Assembly: GCF_000725625.1 (NCBI RefSeq) | Contig: NZ_JOHS01000025.1 | Coordinates: 1-64,000 of the forward strand | Reading direction: 5' to 3' | Length of the DNA: 64,000 bases | Source of the DNA: Streptomyces sp. NRRL F-6676 | GTDB taxonomy: Bacteria; Actinomycetota; Actinomycetes; Streptomycetales; Streptomycetaceae | In this document: one piece after another, positions 32,477-41,438 of the stretch | How positions within the stretch are numbered: position 1 is the first letter of the stretch | Layout of the letters: the number at the start of each line of letters is the position of its first letter | Program-made: the position numbers and the translations under genes | Notes under the pieces: generated by a model | Told to the model about the DNA's origin: nothing | The model's input: the letters and a program-made list of their open reading frames with translations, nothing else | Database searches by the model: none

Positions 32477-33583
32477 ATGAAGCTTCGCCGCGCTCTGGTC
32501 ACCGCCGCCGCGACGGCCGCCATAGCCCCGCTGTCGCTGATGGCGGCGGGCGCCGCCTTCGCCGACACCGACCCGGCCACCGGTACCGGAACGACCCAGT
32601 CCACCGAAACGACAGGCACCACGCCGACCGACGACACCACCACCGGCACGGCCCCCGCCGCGGGCGACGACGCCGACGGCTCGGGTGACACCAGTACGCC
32701 CGGCGACGACACCACGTCCTCGGACGGCTCCGACTCCGCGGGCGACGGGACCGGCGACACCGACGGGACCGACAAGACCGGTGAGCAGCCGGGCGGCACG
32801 CCCTCGTCCTCCGCCCCGGCCACCCCGAGCGACGGTTCGACGGCCAAGGAGACCCCGTCCGACGACCCGTCCGACTGCCCGGTCGACGACAACGGCGACG
32901 ACGGCTCCGCGCTGACCGTCGGCGTCTCCGGGCTGCCCGGAAAGATCGTCGCGGGCAGCGGCTGGCACAAGTTCACGCTGACCGCCGCCAACCACAGCGA
33001 CCAGTCCCTCGGCACCGTGCAGTGGTTCGTGCTCGTCGACAACGACTCGGCGAGCGAGAACGAGAAGGACTGGCTGAGCAACTACGCCCGCGTCCAGTAC
33101 CTCGACCCGGAGACCAAGACCTGGAAGTCGATCTCGGAGGACCTCGGCGACGGCATCTTCTTCGGCGAGACCGACCTCGGCGCCAAGGAGACCGTCGACA
33201 TCCAGCTGCGCCTGGACATCACCGCCAAGGCCCCGGCCGGCGACGGCTTCACCGTGGGCCTGGGCGGCTACGTGGACGAGAAGCTGAACTGCGTCCACAA
33301 CACCTTCGGCTACTACGAGTTCACCGTGCTCAAGCCCGGTAGCGACAACGAGAACCCGGGCCAGGCCACTCCGGTCGACAAGGGTGACAAGGGCGAGAAG
33401 CCGGTCGGCGGCAAGAAGCCGCAGGGCGGCGCCGCCGAGCTCCCGGTCACCGGCAGCCTCGCCGAGACCGGCTCCAGCTCGATGCTGCCGACCATCGGAC
33501 TCGTCGGCGGCATCGCCGTCGTCGCCGGTGCGGGCGCGGTGTTCGCGGTGCGCCGCCGCAAGAGCGGGAACGCGGCCGTCTGA
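32477..33583 (+). CDS. Sortase-anchored surface protein (LAETG)
   Basis: A 368-residue secreted protein. The signal peptide ends near AAFA (about residue 30). A Thr/Asp/Gly-rich stalk runs to about 130. An Ig-like beta domain (about 140-295) carries VSGLPGKIVAGSGWHKFTL and two Cys. At the C-terminus LPVTGSLAETG (LAETG at 328-332), a hydrophobic helix and the RRRK tail form a sorting signal; LAXTG is the form used by class E sortases in Streptomyces. ATG 32477 has GAGG just upstream. It is followed by two tandem hairpins. Probable wall-attached adhesin-like or structural protein; ligand unknown. Confidence 0.9.
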   Translation: MKLRRALVTAAATAAIAPLSLMAAGAAFADTDPATGTGTTQSTETTGTTPTDDTTTGTAPAAGDDADGSGDTSTPGDDTTSSDGSDSAGDGTGDTDGTDKTGEQPGGTPSSSAPATPSDGSTAKETPSDDPSDCPVDDNGDDGSALTVGVSGLPGKIVAGSGWHKFTLTAANHSDQSLGTVQWFVLVDNDSASENEKDWLSNYARVQYLDPETKTWKSISEDLGDGIFFGETDLGAKETVDIQLRLDITAKAPAGDGFTVGLGGYVDEKLNCVHNTFGYYEFTVLKPGSDNENPGQATPVDKGDKGEKPVGGKKPQGGAAELPVTGSLAETGSSSMLPTIGLVGGIAVVAGAGAVFAVRRRKSGNAAV

Positions 33584-33588
33584 CGGCC

Positions 33589-33637
33589 GTCGGGCCTCCC
33601 CGGAGGCCCGACAGGCGGGTCTCCCCGGAGGCCCGCC
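33589..33637 (+). terminator. Two tandem terminator hairpins
   Basis: GTCGGGCCTCC / GGAGGCCCGAC (33589-33612) and GGCGGGTCTCC / GGAGGCCCGCC (33614-33637) follow the stop by 6 bases. A third pair, AAGGACCTG / CAGGTCCTT, lies at about 33661-33695. Short AAACGCAGGGCC repeats lie at about 33750-33775. Confidence 0.75.
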
Positions 33638-33795
33638 TCTCGCCTCGCAGAGCAGAGAAGAAGGACCTGAGCCAGGAGGGGGGCACAGGTCCTTCTCCTC
33701 TGTCCGCACAGGACCGAAAGCACAGAACCAAAACGCAAGGTCGAAACGCAGGGCCAAAACGCAGGGCCGAGAGCGAAGAACCGAAAACCAAGGGC

Positions 33796-35652
33796 CTACT
33801 TCTTCGGCGGCACCGCCGGCACCCCCAGGAACGGCAGCCGCAGCGCGCCGAACGCCTCCGCCGGGACCGCCGGGTGGCGTGGCTCCACCGGGTCGAGGCG
33901 CACGTACGCCGCCCCCGGCGCCGGACGCGGGTCCGGCTCGCCCTTGTTGGGCCAGTACGCCATCGCCCGCTCGGCCTGTGCCGTGATGGTGAGCGACGGG
34001 TTGACGCCGAGGTTGGCGGAGACGGCCGAACCGTCCACGACGGAGATGCCGGGATGGCCGTGGAGCCGGTGGTACGGGTCGATGACGCCGGTGTCGGCGG
34101 AGTCGCCGATGGGGCAGCCGCCCAGGAAGTGCGCGGTGAGCGGGGTGCCCATGAGTTCGCCGACGTTGCTGCCGGCGAAACCGTTGATCTCCTCGGCGAG
34201 GGCGGTCGCGGCCTCGGACGCCGCCCGGATCTGCTTCGGGTTGGGGGCGCCGTGCCCCTGCCGTGCCGTCAGCAGCCCCTTGCCCGTGCCGCTGGGCTTC
34301 AGATACGTCGTCAGTGAGTTGTCCAGCGACTGCATGACCAGCCCGATGATGGTCCGCTCCGACCACCGCCGGTTGGACAGCGAGCGCGCCATCAGCAGGG
34401 GGTGCCGGGCCGCGTTCGCCAGCCAGGCCAGTGCCCGCGAGCCGCCCTCCGCGTACGGCACCTGGAGGATGGACAGGCCGCCCATCGAGTTGGAGCCCTT
34501 GCCGTAGCGCACCGGTTCGATGTGGGTGCTGGCGTCCGGGTGGACGGACGACGTGATGGCGACGCCGCGCGTGAAGTCGGCCCGGGGCGCGCCGTGCGCC
34601 TTGCGATAGCGGCGGTCGTCGGTCTGTGCGCCCACCAGCGCCTCGGAGTTGGTACGGGTCAGCTCGCCCAGCCGCGGCGAGAGGTGCGGCAGCTGGCGGC
34701 CGGCCTTCATGCGGTGCAGGAGGGTCTGGGTGCCGTACGTGCCGGCCGCGAGGACGACCCGGCGGGCGGTGAAGAGGCGTCCGGCGCCCTTGCGGCGGTC
34801 GTCGGTGGGGAGGGTGGCGACGGCGTAGCCGCCGCGCGAGTCGTCGGTCACGGAGACGACCGTGGTCATGGGGTGCACGACCGCGCCCGCCTTCTCGGCG
34901 AGGTAGAGGTAGTTCTCGTTGAGGGTGTTCTTGGCGCCGTGCCGGCAGCCGGTCATGCACTCGCCGCACTCGGTGCAGGCCCGCCGGGCGGGCCCGGCCC
35001 CGCCGAAGTAGGGGTCGGGCACCTCCGCGCCCGGGGCGGCCTCGGCCTCGCCCGTGGCGTCCTTGCCGTCGCCGAAGAACACGCCGACGGGCGCCAGGTG
35101 GAAGGTGTCACCGACGCCCATCCGCTCGGCCGCCGCCTTGAGGTGGACGTCGGACGGGGTCATCGTCGGGTTGAGCCGTACGCCGAGCATGCGCCGGGCC
35201 TGGTCGTAGTACGGCCGGAGCTCCTCCTCCCAGTCCGTGATGTCGCGCCACTGGGGGTCCTCGAAGAAGGCCTTCGGCGGGACGTAGAGGGTGTTGGCGT
35301 AGTTGAGGGAGCCGCCGCCGACGCCCGCGCCGGCCAGCACCATGACGTTGCCGAGCAGATGGATGCGCTGGATGCCGTACATGCCGAGGCGCGGCGCCCA
35401 GAGGTAGTTCTTCAGGTCCCAGGAGTTCTTCGGCAGGCTCTCCCGGGCGAAGCGGCGGCCGGCCTCCAGGACGCCGACGCGGTAGCCCTTCTCGGTCAGC
35501 CGGAGGGCGGTGACGGAACCGCCGAAACCGGAGCCGACGACGAGGACGTCGTAGTCGTACGCGTGGGTGTCGGCGTGGGGGCGGACGTCGGTGCCGGCTT
35601 CCCGGTGGTGCCCGCCCGCGTCCCGGGTCCGGGCAGAGTTCTCCTGCGACAC
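33796..35652 (-). CDS. GMC-type flavin oxidoreductase (cholesterol-oxidase-like)
   Basis: A 618-residue flavoprotein. Near the N-terminus DVLVVGSGFGGSVTALRLTE is the FAD-binding Rossmann motif. GAGVGGGSLNYANTLYVPP is the GMC loop. The C-terminus has GISVVDGSAVSANLGVNPSL with the conserved Asn. A four-Cys cluster CTECGECMTGCRHG at about 240 resembles an Fe-S or structural site found in actinobacterial members. The substrate is unknown; cholesterol-oxidase-like enzymes act on sterols or alcohols. GTG 35652 has GAGGAGA seven bases before it. It is 38 bases downstream of the aldehyde dehydrogenase gene, so an alcohol-to-aldehyde-to-acid pair is plausible. Confidence 0.9.
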   Translation of the reverse strand: MSQENSARTRDAGGHHREAGTDVRPHADTHAYDYDVLVVGSGFGGSVTALRLTEKGYRVGVLEAGRRFARESLPKNSWDLKNYLWAPRLGMYGIQRIHLLGNVMVLAGAGVGGGSLNYANTLYVPPKAFFEDPQWRDITDWEEELRPYYDQARRMLGVRLNPTMTPSDVHLKAAAERMGVGDTFHLAPVGVFFGDGKDATGEAEAAPGAEVPDPYFGGAGPARRACTECGECMTGCRHGAKNTLNENYLYLAEKAGAVVHPMTTVVSVTDDSRGGYAVATLPTDDRRKGAGRLFTARRVVLAAGTYGTQTLLHRMKAGRQLPHLSPRLGELTRTNSEALVGAQTDDRRYRKAHGAPRADFTRGVAITSSVHPDASTHIEPVRYGKGSNSMGGLSILQVPYAEGGSRALAWLANAARHPLLMARSLSNRRWSERTIIGLVMQSLDNSLTTYLKPSGTGKGLLTARQGHGAPNPKQIRAASEAATALAEEINGFAGSNVGELMGTPLTAHFLGGCPIGDSADTGVIDPYHRLHGHPGISVVDGSAVSANLGVNPSLTITAQAERAMAYWPNKGEPDPRPAPGAAYVRLDPVEPRHPAVPAEAFGALRLPFLGVPAVPPKK

Positions 35653-35690
35653 GTGCTCTCCTCGTTGAGAACGGGCGGTGGTGGGGTGGG

Positions 35691-37352
35691 TCAGCGCAGA
35701 CGCAGCGCCTTCATCAGCCGCAGGCTCCGGCTCATGAACGCCGCGTACTTCTCGTCGTCCATGCCCAGCGACGGGGCCATCGGCAGCAGCCGCTGCTGGG
35801 CGACGGTCTGGGCCTCGGTGTACTTGAGGATGCCCTCGGAGCCGTGGCGGCGGCCGAGGCCGGAGTCCTTCATGCCGCCCATCGGCGACTGGACGCTGCC
35901 GTAGGCGGAGGCGTATCCCTCGTTGATGTTGACGGTGCCGGTGCGCAGCCGGGCGGCGATCGCGCGACCGCGCCGGGCGTCCTTCGTCCAGACCGACGCG
36001 TTGAGCCCGTACGACGTGGCGTTGGCGCGTTCGACCGCCTCGTCGTCGCATCCGAAGCGGTAGACGGAGACGACCGGGCCGAAGGTCTCCTCGCCGCAGA
36101 CGGACATGGGGGTCTCGACGCCGTCGAGGATGGTCGGCTCGTAGAAGTACGGGCCGATGTCCGCGCGGGGCACGCCCCCGGCCACGACCCGGGCGCCCTT
36201 GGCGACGGCCTCCTCCACGTGCCGCGTGACGGTCTCCAGCTGGCGCTCGCCGACGAGCGAGCCCATGTCGGCGCCGTACGCGAGGGAGGTGCCGAGCCGC
36301 ATGGCCTTCGTGCGGGCGGCGAAGCGCTCCAGGAAGGCGTCGGCGACCGACTCGTGGACGTACAGCCTTTCGATGGAGATGCAGAGCTGTCCGGCGGAGG
36401 AGAAGCAGGCGCGGACGGCGCCGGCGGCGGCCTTCTCCACGTCCGCGTCCTCCAGCACCAGCATGGCGTTCTTGCCGCCGAGTTCGAGCGAGACGCCGAC
36501 GAGACGGGCGGCGGCGCCCTGGGCGACCTCGCGGCCGGTGCGGGTGGAGCCGGTGAAGGAGACGTAGTCCGCGTACCGGACGACCTCGGGCCCCACGACC
36601 GGGCCCTCGCCGAGCACGACCTGGAAGACCCCGTCCGGCAGTCCCGCCTCGATCAGCAGGTCACGGGCCCACAGCGCGGTCAGGCAGGTCTCGGTGTCGG
36701 GCTTCATGACGACCGCGTTGCCGGCCACGAAGGCGGGCAGCGCGTCGCCGACGGACAGCTCCAGCGGGTAGTTCCAGGGGGCGATCTGGCCGACGACGCC
36801 GCGCGGGTGGCGCAGTTCGGTGACCTTGGTCAGGGTCGGTACGGCGCCGGTGTGCCGCTTCGGCCGCAGGTAGGCGCGCGCCCTGCGGCCGTAGTGGCGG
36901 GCGGTGACGGCGACGGACTGCACCTCCTCGTGGGCGTGCAGCCGGGCCTTGCCGGTCTCCAGCTGGACGAGGTCGAGGACTTCGCCCTGGCGTTCGAGGA
37001 GCAGGTCGTGGAAGCGGAGCAGCACGGCGGCCCGCTCGCGTACCGGCACCTGCGCCCAGACGGTCTGCGCGGCGCGGGCCTCCTCGAACGCCTTCCGTAC
37101 GTCCTCGGGCGTCGACTCGGGCAGGTCGGCGAGCTTCTCCCCGGTGAACGGGGTGTGGCTCGCGGTGCGGCCGGAGCCGACGACGCCCTTGGCCAACCGG
37201 GCGACCAGCTCCGGCGTCACCACGTCGGCGGCCGTGCGCACACCGTCGGGGGCGGGGGCGACGGGGTTGGTGCCGGCCGCCGCGTCCGGGTCGGACGGGG
37301 TGGTCCGGGTGGCCGTGCGGGGGGTCGGCGCGGGGGCCTGGGCGTCGGTCAT
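35691..37352 (-). CDS. Aldehyde dehydrogenase, succinate-semialdehyde type
   Basis: A 553-residue NAD(P)-dependent aldehyde dehydrogenase. It has GVVGQIAPWNYPLELSVGDA (cofactor-binding), SFTGSTRTGREV, LELGGKNAMLVLEDAD (catalytic Glu), FSSAGQLCISIER (catalytic Cys) and GEETFGPVVSVYRF. Resemblance to the GabD2-type NADP succinate-semialdehyde dehydrogenases of actinomycetes is from memory. A Pro/Thr/Ala extension of about 40 residues precedes the domain. ATG 37352. Same operon direction as the GMC oxidoreductase, 38 bases apart. Confidence 0.92.
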   Translation of the reverse strand: MTDAQAPAPTPRTATRTTPSDPDAAAGTNPVAPAPDGVRTAADVVTPELVARLAKGVVGSGRTASHTPFTGEKLADLPESTPEDVRKAFEEARAAQTVWAQVPVRERAAVLLRFHDLLLERQGEVLDLVQLETGKARLHAHEEVQSVAVTARHYGRRARAYLRPKRHTGAVPTLTKVTELRHPRGVVGQIAPWNYPLELSVGDALPAFVAGNAVVMKPDTETCLTALWARDLLIEAGLPDGVFQVVLGEGPVVGPEVVRYADYVSFTGSTRTGREVAQGAAARLVGVSLELGGKNAMLVLEDADVEKAAAGAVRACFSSAGQLCISIERLYVHESVADAFLERFAARTKAMRLGTSLAYGADMGSLVGERQLETVTRHVEEAVAKGARVVAGGVPRADIGPYFYEPTILDGVETPMSVCGEETFGPVVSVYRFGCDDEAVERANATSYGLNASVWTKDARRGRAIAARLRTGTVNINEGYASAYGSVQSPMGGMKDSGLGRRHGSEGILKYTEAQTVAQQRLLPMAPSLGMDDEKYAAFMSRSLRLMKALRLR

Positions 37353-37476
37353 GAGCCGCAGGGTATGCCGGGTCGCGGCGTTTTGGTACCCGTCGGTAAC
37401 GACGATTCGCCACGCTTTCCGGGCCTTCACCGGGTGCACACATCGCGCCAGTGATCGCTGGCAGCGAAGGGGCTGA

Positions 37477-38298
37477 TCAGGGGGTTGCGGTGGGCCGTGG
37501 CTCCCTGTCCCCGCCCGCCACGGCCAGGGCGAGCGCCGCCAGTGCCTCCGGGGCGCCGGACTGCCCCCGGATGCCGGGGAAGGCGTTGATGTCGACGATG
37601 AGCGGGGTGCCGTCGCCCGTGTCGAGGACGTCGACGCCGTACACGTCGAGCGCGAAGACCTCGCCGACGCGACGGACCAGGCCGGCCCAGCCGGCGGGCA
37701 GCCCGCCCCCGGGGAGCGGCCGGGCCGGCCCCCGTCCCTCGGGCGAGAGCTCCGACCGGCGCAGGGCGGCGAAGATCCGCTCTCCGACGGCCCACAGCTT
37801 GTGGTCGTCACCGCTGTTCGGCACGTAGTCCTGTACGACGACCGGTTCCCGCGGCATGGCGGCGGCCAGCTCCCGCAGCCGTACGTCGCTGTCGGCCCGC
37901 GCCACCAGGTCCCCTCTGCGGCTGTGGCGGCTCTTGACCACCACCGGGCCGGTGAGCGGCGGGCCGGCGGCCAGCTCGGCGAGGGTGGCGTGGGTGCGGG
38001 TGGCCGCGAACGGCAGCCCGGCCCGCAGGGCGAGGTCCGCCATGGCGGTGCGGTCCTGGCAGAGCGCGGTCGCCGCCGCCGAGTTGACGACGGGGGTGCC
38101 GCGCCGCTCCAGCGCGGCGGCGAGGTCCAGGGCGCGGGGGGTGCGGGCCTTGAGCAGATGGACGTCGGCGAGCGGCGTGGTGGTCGCGTCGGTCGTCTCC
38201 GGGTCCAGGTGCACCACCTGGTGCCCGGGAGTGAGCAGTGCGGTGGCGGCGGCGAGCAGTGGATGCCCGGGGGCGGACGTGATCAGGCCGATCCTCAC
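37477..38298 (-). CDS. ATP-grasp ligase, paralogue 1
   Basis: A 273-residue protein with a RimK-like ATP-grasp fold. Residues about 115-170 hold the ATP-binding strands (PVVVKSRHSRRGDLVARADS and EPVVVQDYVPNSGDDHKLW), and the C-terminal metal site is VDINAFPGIRG. The catalysed bond (carboxylate to amine) cannot be predicted. GTG 38298 starts 15 bases after the stop of the second ATP-grasp gene. The pair share the VYGVDVL / VYGLDLYGVDVL and VDxNxFP signatures, indicating duplication. Confidence 0.83.
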   Translation of the reverse strand: MRIGLITSAPGHPLLAAATALLTPGHQVVHLDPETTDATTTPLADVHLLKARTPRALDLAAALERRGTPVVNSAAATALCQDRTAMADLALRAGLPFAATRTHATLAELAAGPPLTGPVVVKSRHSRRGDLVARADSDVRLRELAAAMPREPVVVQDYVPNSGDDHKLWAVGERIFAALRRSELSPEGRGPARPLPGGGLPAGWAGLVRRVGEVFALDVYGVDVLDTGDGTPLIVDINAFPGIRGQSGAPEALAALALAVAGGDREPRPTATP

Positions 38299-38313
38299 GG
38301 GGTCCCCGGGCCC

Positions 38314-39303
38314 TCAGATGCGTTCGCGCGCGGCGGCGGTGACCTGCGCGGAACGGGGACGGGGCAGCTGCGGCGGCTCGACGGCGGTGTCGTGCCGCTC
38401 GGACGGCTGCGCGAAGGGCCGCTCGGACGGGTGCACGAAGGGCTGCTCGGACGGGTACGCGAAGGACTCTTCGGCGGCGCCGGGGGCCCGGCCCCCGTCG
38501 CGCGCCAGTTCGAGCACCGCACGGGCCACCCGGGCCGTCGCGTCCGGGACCCGGCGGAAGCTGGGGAAGTCGTTGACGTCGACGATGACGGGGCCGTCGG
38601 GTCCGAGCAGGACGTCGACGCCGTACAGGTCCAGGCCGTAGACCCGCCCGGCCCGGGCGACCACCGCGGCGACCTCCGCGGGGAGCGGCACACCGCGCTC
38701 GCGCACCGCGTGGTCCGGGTGGAGCGGGGAGCGGCGCTCGGTGGCGTAGAGCTCGCCGCCGACGCTGTAGACCTTGAGGTCCATCCCGGAGTTGGGGATG
38801 TACGGCTGGGCGATGAGCATGGACTCCCCCGCCAGTACGGGGACGAGCTCGGCGAGCCGGGCGGGCGATGTGACCAGGTGCACGGCCCGCCCCGAGCTGC
38901 CGTCGGCCGGCTTGACGACGAGGGGGTACTCCGACTCCGGTATCTCGGCCAGCAGTTCGGGCCGCGCGGCCGCGTAGGTCGGCGGGAGCGGCAGCCCGCG
39001 GCTGCGGCCGATGGCGGCGGCGAGCGCCTTGTCGCGCACGCCCCGTATCGACCGGGCGTCGTTGACGGTCGTCATGCCGACGGAGGCGGCGGCCTCCAGC
39101 AGGGTGAGCCCGGGACCGCCGGAGACGGTCTTGAGGACCCACGCGTCATGCGTGCCTGCCCATACGTCCTCGGAGACGCGCAGCAGGGAACTGCCCGGCC
39201 GCACGACGTCCACCTGGTGCCCCCAGGAGGTCAGTTGCCGGATCACCTCGACCGGCATCCCGTCGCGGCGGTATTGCTCCTCCACCAGGAAGCAGAGCCT
39301 CAT
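38314..39303 (-). CDS. ATP-grasp ligase, paralogue 2, with repeat tail
   Basis: A 329-residue ATP-grasp protein: YPLVVKPADGSSGRAVHLV and SMLIAQPYIPNSGMDLKVYS are the ATP-binding strands, and PVIVDVNDFPSFRRVPDA is the metal site. After about residue 270 comes a low-complexity tail with three tandem units of the form PF-x-x-PSE(R/Q) (PFVHPSERPFAQPSER). ATG 39303 has GGAAGG three bases upstream, which is well placed. It is first of the two paralogues; both could act on one substrate in sequence. No peptide-precursor gene is visible nearby. Confidence 0.85.
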   Translation of the reverse strand: MRLCFLVEEQYRRDGMPVEVIRQLTSWGHQVDVVRPGSSLLRVSEDVWAGTHDAWVLKTVSGGPGLTLLEAAASVGMTTVNDARSIRGVRDKALAAAIGRSRGLPLPPTYAAARPELLAEIPESEYPLVVKPADGSSGRAVHLVTSPARLAELVPVLAGESMLIAQPYIPNSGMDLKVYSVGGELYATERRSPLHPDHAVRERGVPLPAEVAAVVARAGRVYGLDLYGVDVLLGPDGPVIVDVNDFPSFRRVPDATARVARAVLELARDGGRAPGAAEESFAYPSEQPFVHPSERPFAQPSERHDTAVEPPQLPRPRSAQVTAAARERI

Positions 39304-39546
39304 CGACCTTCCCCAAACCCCCCGGACGTCCGCCGTTCCCATACGGCCTCCCGTGACGTCGCGCGACGCCACAGGATGTCATGAACCGCACGCGCGGATA
39401 CCACCGGCACCGATGGCGATTCCGTACCCGGCCCCGATCACGCGCTCACGCGACGACCACCGCCGCCACGAGCGGAGTTGAGATCTCGACGGCATTGGCG
39501 GCGCCGGCGGGCGGGTTCGGCCGCCGGTGCCGCTGCGGGCGTGGGC

Positions 39547-41385
39547 TCAGAGCGTGTCGATGTCCAGGTTGGCCAGGGTCGTCCTCGCGACCTCGCGGCC
39601 CCTGGCGGTGACGTCGCCCTTGCCCGGGTAGCCGATCGTGACCTCGTACATGTCTCCCGCCGACGTCTTGTAGTAGAAGACGCGTTCCTCGCGGGGGCGG
39701 GGGTCGGTGCTGTCCGTGGTGGTGTAGGAGAGGGTGTTCTCCGCCGACGGTCTGCCGTGGAAGGTGGCCTTGCCGTCGGGGGCCGTGTGCGGGTTGGCCG
39801 GCATCTCGCGGCTGTAGTCGCCGTTGGCCTTCAGGTCGTCGTTGTCCGCGTACATCTCGGCCGCGGCCGAGGACTTGATGTCGTGGCCGGTGTCCTCCGC
39901 CTTGCGGGTCACGTGCAGGGTGAGGGCGATCGCACCGCTCGGGTCGGTGTACGTCACCCAGTTCTTGTCGGTGTCGTCGGCGGCCGGTTTCGTCTCGTTG
40001 TACGACGCCGGGGCCGGCAGGGTCGCGCCCAGGCTCGTCAGGTGGTGCTTGGTCCAGCCGTCGGGGAGGGGGCCCGCGAACGGGTCAGCGACGACCAGGT
40101 ACGTCGCCACCGCCGCCGCGACGACCGCCGCGCCCAGGCCGCCCAGGACCCGCAGCAGGGTCTTGCGGCCGATGCGGATGCCGTCGGCGCCGTCGGCGGG
40201 CGAGGACAGCGTCACCCGCTGGGTCGGTGCCGGGGGCGGGGGCGGGGCCGCCGCCCGTTCCAGCAGGGCGCGAGCCCGGGGCTCGTCCGGGCGGTGCGCC
40301 GGGTCCTTGTGCAGCAGGGCGCCGATCAGTTCCGCCAGCGGTCCCCGCGCGGCGGCCGGCGGGGCGGGCGTGGCGTTGAGGACGGCCTGGAGCGTCGCCG
40401 GGGTGTTGCTGCGGCGGAACGGGGAGACGCCCTCCGTCGCCGCGTACAGCAGGACGCCCAGCGACCACAGGTCGGCGGCGGGGCCCGGGCGCCGGCCCAG
40501 CACCCGCTCCGGCGCGATGTACTCGGGGGAGCCGACGAAGCCGCCGGTGTCCGTCAGCCGCGTGTCGCCCTCGATCTGCGCGATGCCGAAGTCGGTGAGG
40601 ACGACCCGGTCGTGACGGCCGAGCAGCACGTTGTCCGGTTTCACGTCACGGTGCAGCACACCCGCCGCGTGCGCGGCCCGCAGCGCGCCCAGCACCTCCA
40701 GGCCGACGCGCGCCGCCTCGCGCGCGTCGAGGGTGCCCTCCTGGAGCGCGTCGCCCAGGCTGCGGCCGTGGACCAGTTCCATCACGATCCACGGCCGGCC
40801 GTCGACCACGGCCACGTCGTGCACGGTCACCACCGCCGGGTGGTCCAGGCGGGCGGCGGCGCGGGCCTCGCGGCGCATGCGTTCGAAGACGGTGGCGCGG
40901 TCCTTTTCGGACAGGTGGTCGGGGACCCGCGGCTCCTTGACCGCGACCTCCCGGTCCACCGTCTCGTCCTTGGCCCGCCACACCGTGCCCATGCCGCCGT
41001 GGCCGAGGCGGGAGAGGAGGCGGTAACGCCCGGCGACGAGGCGCCCGGCGCCGGGGGCGGAGGCGGGTGGCGGGGCGGCGGGTGCGTCCGGCCGGGTCTG
41101 TGCGCCGGGGGCGGCAGGCGTGCCCGGTCCGGTTCGTGCGCCTGGTCCGGCAGGCGAACCCGGTCCGGCCTGTGCGATCGCCGGCTGCGGCTGTGGGTGC
41201 GGCCTCGGCCGCTGCTGCTCGGGCCGCTGCCGCGGCGGGTGCGGGTGCGGCTGCTGTGGCTGCTGTGGCTGCGCACTCGGTTCCGCGTACGGGTTGCCCG
41301 GGTACGGCGCAGGCGCGCGCGGTGGTTGCAGCGCGTAGCTCGTCGGCTCGTCCGGTCCCGGTGGGGCTCCCCCGTTGTCGCTCAT
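39547..41385 (-). CDS. Ser/Thr protein kinase with one TM (kinase 1)
   Basis: A 612-residue kinase. The N-terminal 110 residues are Pro/Gln/His-rich and cytoplasmic. The kinase domain keeps LGHGGMGTVW (P-loop), VAVKE (Lys), HRDVKPDN (catalytic loop) and DFG. A TM helix (LLRVLGGLGAAVVAAAVATYL) follows, then an extracellular domain of about 160 residues opening LPDGWTKHHL. From memory these five kinases correspond to SCO4775-SCO4779, a group reported to phosphorylate sporulation wall proteins. ATG 41385. First of five kinases on one strand from left to right. Confidence 0.95.
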   Translation of the reverse strand: MSDNGGAPPGPDEPTSYALQPPRAPAPYPGNPYAEPSAQPQQPQQPHPHPPRQRPEQQRPRPHPQPQPAIAQAGPGSPAGPGARTGPGTPAAPGAQTRPDAPAAPPPASAPGAGRLVAGRYRLLSRLGHGGMGTVWRAKDETVDREVAVKEPRVPDHLSEKDRATVFERMRREARAAARLDHPAVVTVHDVAVVDGRPWIVMELVHGRSLGDALQEGTLDAREAARVGLEVLGALRAAHAAGVLHRDVKPDNVLLGRHDRVVLTDFGIAQIEGDTRLTDTGGFVGSPEYIAPERVLGRRPGPAADLWSLGVLLYAATEGVSPFRRSNTPATLQAVLNATPAPPAAARGPLAELIGALLHKDPAHRPDEPRARALLERAAAPPPPPAPTQRVTLSSPADGADGIRIGRKTLLRVLGGLGAAVVAAAVATYLVVADPFAGPLPDGWTKHHLTSLGATLPAPASYNETKPAADDTDKNWVTYTDPSGAIALTLHVTRKAEDTGHDIKSSAAAEMYADNDDLKANGDYSREMPANPHTAPDGKATFHGRPSAENTLSYTTTDSTDPRPREERVFYYKTSAGDMYEVTIGYPGKGDVTARGREVARTTLANLDIDTL

Positions 41386-41438
41386 GCCCCATGCTTAGCG
41401 CGGGAGCGGGGGGCGGCACCACACCCGTCCGAAACCGG

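Noticed and set aside
39475..39495. GAGTTGAGATCTC near 39475 as a second copy of the doxX operator
   Set aside because: Only one half matches well; the other arm is broken, so it is noted but not called.
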